NCBI RefSeq assembly: GCF_000020965.1
Contig: NC_011297.1
Span: 1,006,387 to 1,070,386, forward strand
Direction: 5' to 3'
Source of the DNA: Dictyoglomus thermophilum H-6-12
GTDB lineage: Bacteria; Dictyoglomota; Dictyoglomia; Dictyoglomales; Dictyoglomaceae
Length of the DNA: 64,000 bases
Positions 19,568 through 28,104 of the stretch are shown one piece after another. The first letter of the stretch is position 1, and each line of letters begins with the position of its first letter. Position numbers and translations under genes: made by a program. A model generated the notes under the pieces. The model worked only from the letters and a program-made list of their open reading frames with translations, was not told the DNA's origin and ran no database searches.

Positions 19568-21166
19568 ATGAAAAAGGGGCTAACTTTTATTGAAATTTTA
19601 ATAACTGTACTTATATTAGGACTTATAGCTATTTTATTAGCAAACATTTTAAGTAATTTTAATATTCTTTTCTCTCAAAAGACTGAAGAGAGAGAATCTA
19701 TAAGTAATCTACAAACTATTGTAGATAAACTCACAAGGGATATACGACAGGGGAACCAAGTATTAGATATAAGTCCTCCTACTCAAACCCTTGGATATTT
19801 GGTTTTATCCTTTCCCTCAGGTGATCAATCTACATACTCTTACTCCTATTACAATGGGAAATATTATTTTACTGTTGATGGAGAAATACTTGCAGGTCCG
19901 ATAAGAGAGATAAGATTTATGGGACTTGATGATAACTTAACTTATACTACTGTAACTTCTGCTATAAGAACTCTATCCATAAGTATTACCATGGATGATG
20001 GTAGATATATAAGTACTACAGTAGCTTTAAGATCTCAAACAATACCTCAGATTATAGGAATTTTTATTCGTGAGATAATGTATTACCCTGCCCCACGGGA
20101 TAGACAAGGAAATAGTATAAGCGAGAATTTGATGGAGTTTGTGGTGATTAGTAATGCTACCTATTCCTCAATAAACCTTAATGGCTGGAAGATTAACGGT
20201 CACATAATTTCAAACACGCTAAGTGGTACCTATACGGTACCTGCTCAAGGTCTTGCCATCATAGGAGCTAAAGGATCAAATTTGTCTTCTCATTATTTTA
20301 TTCCTAAAAACTGTATCATTCTTGAAGTAAGCGATCAATATTTAGGACAGAATAATAATCCATTGGGGAACAATGGCGACACAGTGGTGCTACAAGATAT
20401 CAATAACACAGTAGTAGATAAAGTAACCTATGATAAAAGTTGGGGAGGACAACCTTCGGGAAATACATACTATTCCTTATCAAGAAAGAGTATACAAAAT
20501 CCCTCTCAGGATCCATCAAATTGGGAAAGTAGTAAATTTAAGAACTACTCTCTTTCGACCCCAAGAATAGATGTATATTGTCTTTTGCCTCCTATTGTAA
20601 TAAATGAAATAATGTATTATCCAGCTCCTTATGATAAAAATGGACGTGGTAGAAATGAAAGAGATATAGAGTTTATAGAAATATACAATACCTCAAACCA
20701 GACTGTAAATATACAGAATTGGCAGATCAACGGTAATACTCTAGTGACTCTTGCTTCAGGAAGTTGGAATCTTTCTCCAGGAAGTTATGCAGTAATAGGA
20801 GGAAATAGATCGGCACTGGATAGGTATTATAATTTGGCACAAAATACTACTTATATAAGAACTAATTCAAGAGGACTTGCCTCAGGCGGAGGAGAATTAT
20901 CTGATACTGCAGGTACTGTAACCTTAGCAGATCCTAATGGTTCAACTGTTGACCAAGTTAATTATTCATATACTTGGGGAGGATATCCGTCAAGTTCTGG
21001 AAACTATAGATATCATTATTCTCTTGAGAGAAAATACTGGGACATGTTTCCTAACGATCCTTCAAACTGGGGTAGTAGTAGTAATTTGAACTATTCTGTG
21101 CGTGTCTTGCTTTTGACCTATAATGTATACTGTACTCCTGGAGGGAAGAATTCTAATTCGCCATGA
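19568..21166 (+). CDS. Minor prepilin carrying two lamin-tail-like (LTD) domains
   Basis: A 532-residue protein, much larger than an ordinary pilin. Residues 1-30 are a prepilin signal (MKKG then LTFIEILITVLILG, Glu5), and residues about 31-160 form a GspJ/PilW-like domain. Two homologous modules follow at about 166-320 and 343-502. They begin IREIMYYPAPRD and INEIMYYPAPYD. Each then has the order F(V/I)xI-N, LNGWKING or IQNWQING, GDTVVLQD or AGTVTLAD, VDKVTY or VDQVNY, WGG and SLxRK. This is the pattern of lamin-tail/LTD beta-sandwich domains found in bacterial surface proteins. It is plausibly a tip adhesin of the filament. The LTD call rests on remembered motifs, not a profile search. Confidence 0.85.
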   Translation: MKKGLTFIEILITVLILGLIAILLANILSNFNILFSQKTEERESISNLQTIVDKLTRDIRQGNQVLDISPPTQTLGYLVLSFPSGDQSTYSYSYYNGKYYFTVDGEILAGPIREIRFMGLDDNLTYTTVTSAIRTLSISITMDDGRYISTTVALRSQTIPQIIGIFIREIMYYPAPRDRQGNSISENLMEFVVISNATYSSINLNGWKINGHIISNTLSGTYTVPAQGLAIIGAKGSNLSSHYFIPKNCIILEVSDQYLGQNNNPLGNNGDTVVLQDINNTVVDKVTYDKSWGGQPSGNTYYSLSRKSIQNPSQDPSNWESSKFKNYSLSTPRIDVYCLLPPIVINEIMYYPAPYDKNGRGRNERDIEFIEIYNTSNQTVNIQNWQINGNTLVTLASGSWNLSPGSYAVIGGNRSALDRYYNLAQNTTYIRTNSRGLASGGGELSDTAGTVTLADPNGSTVDQVNYSYTWGGYPSSSGNYRYHYSLERKYWDMFPNDPSNWGSSSNLNYSVRVLLLTYNVYCTPGGKNSNSP

Positions 21167-21597
21167 AAAAGGGGCAAATTCTTATCACAGTTTTATTAGT
21201 AACTGCCATAATAAGCCTTATATTCTCAGGTCTTATTATCTTTTGGGAGGGCAATATATCAAAAACTCAAGCCCAAATAGCAGAAAAACAGGCTCTTTAT
21301 TTGGCAGAAGGTATGGCTGAAATTGCAATCTACAGCCTGATTTGGTTCACCAATATACCCACCTATACTTCTTTTGGTCCTACTACTTTCTCTTACACTG
21401 ACTTTTATGGTGTTGCAAAATCTGACCTTACTTATAGTGCCACAGAAAGCTATTTTGTAATCAATGCTCTCTCTAATATCACCGTTGTATATACTGGACA
21501 AACTTATACTTATTCAAGAGGTTTAAAAATTGAGGGATTAAGAAGCAGAACTTCTGCCCCATATTCCATAACTATATTAAGTTGGACGGAGTGGTGA
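21163..21597 (+). CDS. PilX/GspK-like minor prepilin
   Basis: A 144-residue protein: leader MKKG followed by QILITVLLVTAIISLIFSGL, lacking Glu5 as in GspK/PilX. The segment KQALYLAEGMAEIAIYSL matches the helix of PilX N-terminal domains (QALYLAEAG-like). The ATG overlaps the LTD-pilin stop by 4 bp. In related systems GspH, I, J and K analogues form the tip complex; the four consecutive minor pilins here fit that set. Confidence 0.82.
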   Translation: MKKGQILITVLLVTAIISLIFSGLIIFWEGNISKTQAQIAEKQALYLAEGMAEIAIYSLIWFTNIPTYTSFGPTTFSYTDFYGVAKSDLTYSATESYFVINALSNITVVYTGQTYTYSRGLKIEGLRSRTSAPYSITILSWTEW

Positions 21598-21601
21598 AAT
21601 C

Positions 21602-22993
21602 ATGATTAGCATTCAATGGCTTAATGGTAGATTAAAAATGGCGAGAGTTTTAAAAAAAGGGAAGAGTATAGAATTAAGAGATTACCAGGAAATGGAGATA
21701 CCACAAGGAGACTTTTGGAATAGAGGATTAGAAGAGAAAAACTTAGTTCAGGAAAAAATCGAAAAATTCCTAAAGGAGAATAAAATAAAGGATAAAGAAG
21801 TAATATTACTTTTTGAAAGTAAAGATATCTCTATAAGAACTTCCGAGTATCCCAGCATGTCTTTAAAAGATCTTGAAATGGCAATACTTGATGATCTCGA
21901 AGAATTTCAAGCCTTTGATGAAAGCTACAACTCTTTTACCTTCTCCGTAATTACTCAGGATAAAAATAAGGTAAGATCTGTCGTAGCTACAATCCCTAAA
22001 ATAATAATTGATACTTGGGAAAATATATTTAAAAACTTGGGGCTTACTCTTATATCCCTTGAGCCCTCTTTTATTTCAGGTATAAGATACATCTTAGTAT
22101 CTCTTAAGAACAGATATCCCGATGGAATTATATTTATAGGTAATGAAACTACAGATTTAGTTTTCATAAGAGATAGAAAAATTAACTCTGTAATAAACTT
22201 GAGCGTGGGAATTAACGACTTTTATAATTTAAATGATCTATCCTCTGATACTACCTTTTTAAGTTGGCAAGAAGAAGTAGTTACTTATTTAAACAGTGCT
22301 TTCTATGAAAGTAAAGATAAAAATATAGTGATATTTGGAGAAGATGAGAGGTATTTTAAAGTTGTAGAAAATTTTGTAAAAAACATATCTCCAGAATATA
22401 AAGTAGAGATAACAGAAGATCTTAATATTTCTCTTTTAGGAACAGCTCTATATGGAGAAACAAACATTCCTAAACTAAGTTTTGTAAAAGAAAAAGTTAT
22501 TATAGAGAGAGAATTAATAATAAGGTCTGCTATTTCTTTTTTACTTGCCTTATCTTTAATGTTTCCTTTGAATCTCTATCTTGATATTAAAATCAAGGAT
22601 TTAGACAGGAGAATTAACTACTTACAAGGAGAAATTACAAAATATAATGACCAGATCAACAATCTGAGAAAAGAGGTCGATACTCAAAATGCAATAGTAA
22701 AAATATTGGAAGGATGGCTCCAAGAAAGATCTACAGTATCATTACCTTTTCTCTTTCTTTCTGATTTAAAATATATGGTTCCTCAAAACGTCTGGCTTAC
22801 ATCTGTGGATATTGGGGTCGATAAAAAACTAACAATAGAAGGCTATAGCCTTGATACTGAAGGTGTGGCGGATTTCCTCCTTGCTCTATCTCAATATGAG
22901 AGAATAAAAAATGTTAAGTTAGAGAGTGCTATCTTAGAGGTTTTGCAAAATCGTCAAATACAAAGATTTGAGATAGTGGGGTATATCAAATGA
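21602..22993 (+). CDS. PilM-PilN fusion (GspL-like pilus assembly protein)
   Basis: A 463-residue protein. Residues about 1-290 resemble the actin-like PilM/GspL cytoplasmic domain (segments ISLEPSFISG and GIIFIGNETTDLVFI). Residues about 307-327 form one membrane segment, followed by a coiled coil (about 330-372) and a PilN-type domain with MVPQNVWLTSVDI and FLLALSQYERIKNV. In most type IV pilus systems PilM and PilN are separate; the single-chain form is the type II secretion GspL layout. It links the motor to the alignment complex with the PilO and PilP-like products that follow. Confidence 0.85.
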   Translation: MISIQWLNGRLKMARVLKKGKSIELRDYQEMEIPQGDFWNRGLEEKNLVQEKIEKFLKENKIKDKEVILLFESKDISIRTSEYPSMSLKDLEMAILDDLEEFQAFDESYNSFTFSVITQDKNKVRSVVATIPKIIIDTWENIFKNLGLTLISLEPSFISGIRYILVSLKNRYPDGIIFIGNETTDLVFIRDRKINSVINLSVGINDFYNLNDLSSDTTFLSWQEEVVTYLNSAFYESKDKNIVIFGEDERYFKVVENFVKNISPEYKVEITEDLNISLLGTALYGETNIPKLSFVKEKVIIERELIIRSAISFLLALSLMFPLNLYLDIKIKDLDRRINYLQGEITKYNDQINNLRKEVDTQNAIVKILEGWLQERSTVSLPFLFLSDLKYMVPQNVWLTSVDIGVDKKLTIEGYSLDTEGVADFLLALSQYERIKNVKLESAILEVLQNRQIQRFEIVGYIK

Positions 22994-23535
22994 AAAACAA
23001 GATACATTTATACATCTTCATAATAGTTTTAGTCCTCGGCTTAGTTCTATTTATAATGCCAAAGTACTCTGAAGTGAGTAAAAAGGAGAAATTATATGAA
23101 ACAAAGAAATTAGAATTAGAGAATGCCATAGAAAGCATTAATGCACTCAGAGATACTTTAAATAAGATTAAAGAAAAAAGAAATGTAATCTTTTCAGAAA
23201 GAAATCTTCTTTTCTTAGAAGAGGAAGAAGTGCCAATATTTTTCAAAGATCTAAGTATAGTGATGAAAAGAAACAAAATAACAAGCTTCGAGATCAAACC
23301 ATTAGAATATGAAGAAATAAAGGATCTTCCAGAAGGCTTTCCTTTAAAATTAAAAAAATTACCTATTAATCTAAAGGTTGTGGGAAATTATAACCAATTT
23401 ATAGACTTTTTTAGAGACCTTTATGATCAAAGTTATCCTTTAAGCTTTAATCAAGTTCAACTTGTAAGTGACAATAATATATTGACCCTTAATGTAGTTT
23501 TTGATGTGTATGTACTTGAGAGAGGAGGGGAGTAG
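22990..23535 (+). CDS. PilO-like pilus alignment protein
   Basis: A 181-residue bitopic protein: membrane segment at about residues 7-24, coiled coil about 30-75, then a ferredoxin-like domain with FFKDLSIVMKRNKI and LKVVGNYNQFIDFFRDLYD, typical of PilO/GspM. It overlaps the PilM-PilN gene by 4 bp, the usual order N then O. Confidence 0.85.
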   Translation: MKNKIHLYIFIIVLVLGLVLFIMPKYSEVSKKEKLYETKKLELENAIESINALRDTLNKIKEKRNVIFSERNLLFLEEEEVPIFFKDLSIVMKRNKITSFEIKPLEYEEIKDLPEGFPLKLKKLPINLKVVGNYNQFIDFFRDLYDQSYPLSFNQVQLVSDNNILTLNVVFDVYVLERGGE

Positions 23536-23536
23536 T

Positions 23537-24076
23537 ATGAGAAAAATAGATTATGTTCTAAGTGGTTTTTTGATTGCATCCTTAGGTTTAAACACTTATT
23601 TTGTGATTAATATGGATAAATTGATAAGGGACGATTTTGAAGAAATAATATCAGCAAAGAAGGTATCTTTTGTTCAGCAAAACTTAGAAAAAATAGATCA
23701 AATTAAGATAGCTGAAAACTTAAATGATTTAAAGAAAAAATATAAATTGTCTTTGGGGAGAACAGATCCATTTAAACCACTAATTGAAGAGCGTAGACAA
23801 GAATCTGGCAGTATAAATTCTATTTTACCTGATAAGAATGTTGTAAAAGTTATCCCTGAAAGTGAGAGACCAAATTTTGTTGTTAGAGGCATATTAAAGG
23901 GAAAATACAATGAGGTGGTAATTTTAGAAAAACCTGAAAAAGAAGAGAGCTTCGTAGTAGAGAAGGGCAAAGAAGTAGATGGTTATCGAATAATAAAGGT
24001 AGACATAGATAACAACACTATTACTTTACGTAAAAATAATAGAGACTTTATCTTAAAATTAGTAGGAGATAGGTAG
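23537..24076 (+). CDS. PilP/GspC-like periplasmic pilus protein
   Basis: A 179-residue protein with one membrane segment at about residues 7-24. It has a central GRTDPFKPL motif like the DPF motif before the homology region of PilP/GspC, then a beta-rich C-terminal domain (RGILKGKYNEVVILEKPEKEE, GYRIIKV, ITLRKNN). ATG at 23537 follows GAGAGGAGGGG. In family members this domain contacts the secretin, but no secretin gene is in the window. The last 18 bases overlap the convergent minus-strand prepilin gene. Confidence 0.75.
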   Translation: MRKIDYVLSGFLIASLGLNTYFVINMDKLIRDDFEEIISAKKVSFVQQNLEKIDQIKIAENLNDLKKKYKLSLGRTDPFKPLIEERRQESGSINSILPDKNVVKVIPESERPNFVVRGILKGKYNEVVILEKPEKEESFVVEKGKEVDGYRIIKVDIDNNTITLRKNNRDFILKLVGDR

Positions 24077-24841
24077 CTCTTCTAAAAATATTGTTCCGTT
24101 AAATGTTATATCTCTTGTCCTAACAATATTTTGGTATCTTTTCTGAATTTTTAAATAAACTTGAACCTGTTGGATATTAGTATTTCTTGCAGGAACAGTA
24201 TCAGTATAAGTATTTAAGGTATATGTATTGTTCGTTGGGTTAAAAGTACTATAGTCAATAACATAGTAGGTCAAAGTAAAGCCATTTGGTACTATGTAAT
24301 CAGCAATTATTCTGGGGCCTTCTCCTGAAGTAAAGGTTATATTTGTAGGGTAGTTGACTATCTTGCCTATTTTCAAAGTTTTTGATGTACCAGTAAAGGC
24401 AACAGCAATAGTGTAAGTAGTATATTGAGGAGTCCAATTTATTAATTTTCTATAATACAAGAGCATTCTTGCATTAGGAAGGGCATTATCCATAGGTATT
24501 CTTGGCCTTGTTAAATAGACATTTAAATAATAACCTCCAGAAGGTGCGGGAGTTATAGTTAGGAGTTTGTCATATCCTACTCTTTCGTTTATATTTAGGT
24601 TGAAACTTGAGTTGTCAGTAAGTCTGACATTCACATTTGGAGGATATACAAAAATACTTTTTAGTAGTGAATCAAGAATGTTAGTTCTCGCTGAATTAAA
24701 GGAATCATATATTTCTTTATCAAGCCTCTGGGATATAAGATCTCTTTGTACTGACATCCATATAGCAAAGGTTACTGCGATTATTATAAAGAGTATAAAG
24801 AGAGAAATTATTAGTTCAACTAAGGTCATGCCTTTTTTCAT
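24059..24841 (-). CDS. Minor prepilin, GspJ/PilW-like
   Basis: A 260-residue prepilin: leader MKKG, then MTLVELIISLFILFIIIAVT with Glu5. It is the last gene of the minus-strand cluster and ends inside the plus-strand PilP-like gene. Its start overlaps the upstream prepilin by 4 bp. The globular part is beta-rich, with alternating Thr/Tyr segments and no recognisable extra domain. Confidence 0.85.
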   Translation of the reverse strand: MKKGMTLVELIISLFILFIIIAVTFAIWMSVQRDLISQRLDKEIYDSFNSARTNILDSLLKSIFVYPPNVNVRLTDNSSFNLNINERVGYDKLLTITPAPSGGYYLNVYLTRPRIPMDNALPNARMLLYYRKLINWTPQYTTYTIAVAFTGTSKTLKIGKIVNYPTNITFTSGEGPRIIADYIVPNGFTLTYYVIDYSTFNPTNNTYTLNTYTDTVPARNTNIQQVQVYLKIQKRYQNIVRTRDITFNGTIFLEELPISY

Positions 24842-25401
24842 GGTCTTGTAACTACCCCCGCAAGCTCTGCTAAAGGATTTTCGTATCTTTTAGGTGGCGC
24901 ACCGGGCCCAGGTTTGTGGAGATTAGTATTAATTTTGCCATTATTTTTGGCATAATAAACCCTTACTGTTATCCTTTTTAGAATAGCCACTGACGAATCT
25001 GGATTTTTATAATCTTTAACCAAAAATTGTACTACATATTTAGGAACACCATTTATCTTAGGAATATTATAAAAATCTGTATACAGTCGATCATTGTCAG
25101 GTGGATCCGCAGGAATTGCAGGTCTTATAGTTGGTATTGCTGGAATTGCTCTTGTTTCATTCACTTCATTTTCTATTAGTGCATCAAAATTTGCCTCGCT
25201 ACTTCCTGCCCAAATTTTTACTGTCTCAATAATATTTTTTGCTATATCCTGGGCTTCTGCCCTATCTCTTGCTCTCTTATTTAGAGCATAACTCCAAATG
25301 GTTGCTCCTGTTAATCCAAGTACTAATATCATTAGAATTATGGTAAATATTGTTACACCTATTAAAGATTGACCTTTTTCAGTATTTATCTTCAACCCCA
25401 T
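24838..25401 (-). CDS. Prepilin-like membrane protein
   Basis: A 187-residue protein with leader MGLKINTEKG followed by QSLIGVTIFTIILMILVLGLTGA, without Glu5. ARDRAEAQDIAKNIIETVKIW forms the extended helix. A repetitive Pro/Ala/Ile segment (AIPAIPTIRPAIPADPP) lies near residue 90. The start is ATG 25401, or the adjacent GTG 25404, behind AGGGGGTG. It is probably a GspI/PilV-type minor subunit. Confidence 0.75.
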   Translation of the reverse strand: MGLKINTEKGQSLIGVTIFTIILMILVLGLTGATIWSYALNKRARDRAEAQDIAKNIIETVKIWAGSSEANFDALIENEVNETRAIPAIPTIRPAIPADPPDNDRLYTDFYNIPKINGVPKYVVQFLVKDYKNPDSSVAILKRITVRVYYAKNNGKINTNLHKPGPGAPPKRYENPLAELAGVVTRP

Positions 25402-25417
25402 CACCCCCTAATTTTTT

Positions 25418-25675
25418 TTACTCAATAAACTCCACAAAGGGAGGATAAGGACCTTTTTCAGAACTTCCTTTACTTTCTACATTGATAGTATTGGTTGTAT
25501 TAATGTTACTTTCGACTTCCAAATTCACATCTCTCTCTATCTTCTCTTTTACTTCTCCTGAAGAAACATAATCACCACTGGTAGATTTAATCGAAAATGC
25601 CTTGAAAATTAATATAACTATAAAGATAGCTATGCTTATAATTAACAAAACCCTATCGATATTTTTTATTTCCAT
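25418..25675 (-). CDS. Small single-pass membrane protein of unknown function
   Basis: An 85-residue protein with ATG at 25675 behind GGAGGGAAC. One membrane segment at about residues 9-25 is followed by a low-complexity hydrophilic tail rich in Ser, Glu, Asn and Thr, ending PYPPFVEFIE. No prepilin motif and no known family was recognised. Its start overlaps the stop of the large upstream surface-protein gene, so it belongs to the prepilin operon. Confidence 0.7.
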   Translation of the reverse strand: MEIKNIDRVLLIISIAIFIVILIFKAFSIKSTSGDYVSSGEVKEKIERDVNLEVESNINTTNTINVESKGSSEKGPYPPFVEFIE

Positions 25676-27375
25676 TGTTCCCTCCAAGAGTCAATAGATA
25701 CCCACCTCTGGGTTTGAGGGTTACCCTCCTGTATTGTCCTTCCTGTAGTGGGGAAGTAAGGTGGAGCATACCCCGATCTCATTCTATAATCATACCAGAA
25801 ATCTCTCCCATAACCGCTTTGAGGAACCGGATTACCATTTCTATCGGTGGTAAATGTACCAAAAGCACCATAATTTTTGGATATAATACCACCTAAAAGG
25901 TGCACATCTCCCGCAGGAGACCTAGTGTTATAGTTAGCTACTTGTACCACCCCATTGGGGGCCATAAGTACTGCATGGATATTAGGATCTTGTAGTGGAG
26001 TTCCATTACTATTTCTAGGGTCAAGAATTATATTGCCAGTTTCTGCAAGGAGTCCAAGTACATTCACAGCATCGGGATTGTTTCTTGGATCTTCCTCATA
26101 GGTTATGTGATGTGTTATAGTTATATTATTCTTAGCAACCACTGTAATTCTTTGATCTTTTTGTACTATGCCTTTTATACTTGTGACACTTCCATTTACA
26201 TAGATTACTCCATTGGGAATTTTATTTATTTCTATAGTTTTATTGCCTATTTTTACATAAGTTTTATTATTTTGAGTATCAATAGTGAATACATAAGTAT
26301 TTGATCCTTGGGTTATAGTATAAACTGCTCTTCCTAAGGAATCTTTTCCAAGTTCTATGCTTGCATTACCTTGTACATATATTCCTCCACCATTGGCTAT
26401 TGTTATGGTATATATTCCATTATCAGGTGCCTGATTACTAACGGGTAGACCAAGGTACTGCCTTATAATAGAGTATGTGGGTGAATAGGTTGGAAAATTA
26501 TCATTAGGGAAGTAGGATAGTGCAGCGTAAAGCTGAGTATAAGCTACGGTAGGAAGATTAATTGCAGGAGCACCTCTGACAAATCCTCTTGCAAAATAGG
26601 GAATATCTCTTGGAGGATTACTATCCGCATCAAGCCTTCTTTGATTTCCTCCATTGTAAAATAGAGCTGTTCTTGAATAGGAAGATACTTCATCAAAAAA
26701 TTGTGGTGTGTATGCAAAAGCAAATTCTCCATTGGTATGGACAGGACCATAGAATCTTGTCCTATCTGTAAACCAAACTCTTGTTGTACCATCTCCCATT
26801 ACATGTCTATCAGTAAATAATGCAAATCTTGCAAAATTTTCCTTTCTCAATACTCCCTCAATTTTACCTGTTACCGTTACCTCAAGGCTAATAGGTGGAT
26901 TAAAGTTTATTTTTCGACCCAAACAGGTTATTGTATATACATAAGTATAGCTAATTTCGTCAGTTGTTCCACCTCTTACCACTGCACTATAGCTTGCCAA
27001 ACTAAAAGAGTAATCTAATATAGAGTAAACAGTAGTAGGGTCTACTTGAGATGTATTGGTATAAATGTAATTGATCGTATTAACAAGGTTTGAGTTATTT
27101 TTTGATAGAACATATGAGAGAAAATCACTATCTATATCTGTTAGTTTTCGCCTTGTCAATTGGTCTTTTAGGTAATATCTGGCTGTAGTAAGAACAGTTT
27201 TAATACCGACTTGAGTAGCATAAAGCACTTGATCTCTTGCCTGATTTCTACGGGTAAAAAAGGATTGTTCAATAGGGAAGTTTACAACAAGGGCAATCAA
27301 AGCAGTAATAAAGATAGCAAAGGTAATCGCCGTGATTAAACTTATGTCTCCTTTCTCCCCCTTTTTACCTCTCAT
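25666..27375 (-). CDS. Large PilX-like surface protein (DUF4900-like)
   Basis: A 569-residue protein. The N-terminus MRGKKGEKG-DISLITAITFAIFI is prepilin-like without Glu5, followed by FFTRRNQARDQVLYATQVG, a PilX-like helix. The body is beta-rich and contains FARFALFTDRHVMGDGTTR and TRFYGPVHTNGEF at about residues 181-218, which I recall from DUF4900-type proteins. Later GGGIYVQGNASIELG and PNGVIYVNGSVTSIKGI suggest stacked beta turns. It has its own likely promoter after a terminator. It could be a large minor subunit or tip protein. Confidence 0.78.
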   Translation of the reverse strand: MRGKKGEKGDISLITAITFAIFITALIALVVNFPIEQSFFTRRNQARDQVLYATQVGIKTVLTTARYYLKDQLTRRKLTDIDSDFLSYVLSKNNSNLVNTINYIYTNTSQVDPTTVYSILDYSFSLASYSAVVRGGTTDEISYTYVYTITCLGRKINFNPPISLEVTVTGKIEGVLRKENFARFALFTDRHVMGDGTTRVWFTDRTRFYGPVHTNGEFAFAYTPQFFDEVSSYSRTALFYNGGNQRRLDADSNPPRDIPYFARGFVRGAPAINLPTVAYTQLYAALSYFPNDNFPTYSPTYSIIRQYLGLPVSNQAPDNGIYTITIANGGGIYVQGNASIELGKDSLGRAVYTITQGSNTYVFTIDTQNNKTYVKIGNKTIEINKIPNGVIYVNGSVTSIKGIVQKDQRITVVAKNNITITHHITYEEDPRNNPDAVNVLGLLAETGNIILDPRNSNGTPLQDPNIHAVLMAPNGVVQVANYNTRSPAGDVHLLGGIISKNYGAFGTFTTDRNGNPVPQSGYGRDFWYDYRMRSGYAPPYFPTTGRTIQEGNPQTQRWVSIDSWREQWK

Positions 27376-27418
27376 TTGTTAACACTCCTTATTAATATTT
27401 AAGATCTTTCTAAAATAT

Positions 27419-27447
27419 ATTATACACATAAAAAACAAAAAATAAAC
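27419..27447 (-). promoter_or_regulatory. Putative promoter before the DUF4900-like gene
   Basis: Reading the minus strand, TATAAT lies at 27424-27419 with a weak AT-rich -35 region around 27447-27442. It lies about 45 bp upstream of the ATG at 27375. AAGGAGTG serves as ribosome-binding site. Confidence 0.5.
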
Positions 27448-27472
27448 CTATCTTCTTTGAATTCAAAAGAAG
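27431..27472 (-). terminator. Putative terminator inside the minus-strand prepilin cluster
   Basis: On the minus strand CTTCTTT (27472-27466) pairs with AAAGAAG (27458-27452) around a 7-base loop. A long T-rich tract follows. It would end transcripts from the 31434-27520 half of the cluster and divides the cluster into two units. Confidence 0.6.
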
Positions 27473-27519
27473 TTTGAGAATTTCTAATGGCTAATTTAAA
27501 AATAATTCAAACTATAATC

Positions 27520-28104
27520 TTAATACATCATCGCAATCTTACCTGTAGTAGTTATCTTTATAGAATAAGAGAGATTTATAGTTAAATTTTTACCTGTTAT
27601 TACTAAACCATTATTACTTGTAATATTAGTGTCCGAAGATAATCTTCTGCCATTTAAAGAATTAACAATCTTCGCCTGTCCTCTAATCTCATCCGTATTT
27701 CCACCTGCTTTAAATACAATCACCAAATAGTTTTTGCCATTTATGTTTAGAGTAGGTGATACCAATTGCATTTTTATGTTTCTTGGAAACTTTACATTTT
27801 TAAAGTATCGAGAGGTTGTATCTCCTGGAACAAAATGTAAATTATAAGTTTGAGGATTTTGTAGCATTCCATATTGCATAAATTCAACATAATATTCATC
27901 TTCACCAATGTACGCAATAAGGTCTTGTTGTTGAGTAATAGCTTTTTCTCTTACAATCCTTAAATCTTGAGCAAGTTGCCAAATTGTATTTTCCAAAGCT
28001 TTTCTTTCATAAAAATTTCGCAGAGTCGGAATACCAATTATTGCAATAATAGCTAAAACAGCAAGGACAATATATAATTCTATTAAGCTAAACCCTTTTC
28101 TCAT
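27520..28104 (-). CDS. Minor prepilin, GspH/FimT-like
   Basis: A 194-residue prepilin: leader MRKG, then FSLIELYIVLAVLAIIAIIG with Glu5. The helix region TIWQLAQDLRIVREKAITQQQDL matches the FimT/GspH pattern. The start overlaps the stop of the large upstream gene by 4 bp. A 144-bp gap with terminator and promoter separates it from the next gene. Confidence 0.85.
   Translation of the reverse strand: MRKGFSLIELYIVLAVLAIIAIIGIPTLRNFYERKALENTIWQLAQDLRIVREKAITQQQDLIAYIGEDEYYVEFMQYGMLQNPQTYNLHFVPGDTTSRYFKNVKFPRNIKMQLVSPTLNINGKNYLVIVFKAGGNTDEIRGQAKIVNSLNGRRLSSDTNITSNNGLVITGKNLTINLSYSIKITTTGKIAMMY

Noticed and set aside
20080-21070. Direct DNA repeat in the LTD-pilin gene as a mobile or CRISPR-like repeat
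   Set aside because: The similarity is at protein level over two domains of about 160 residues; the DNA is diverged and in frame.
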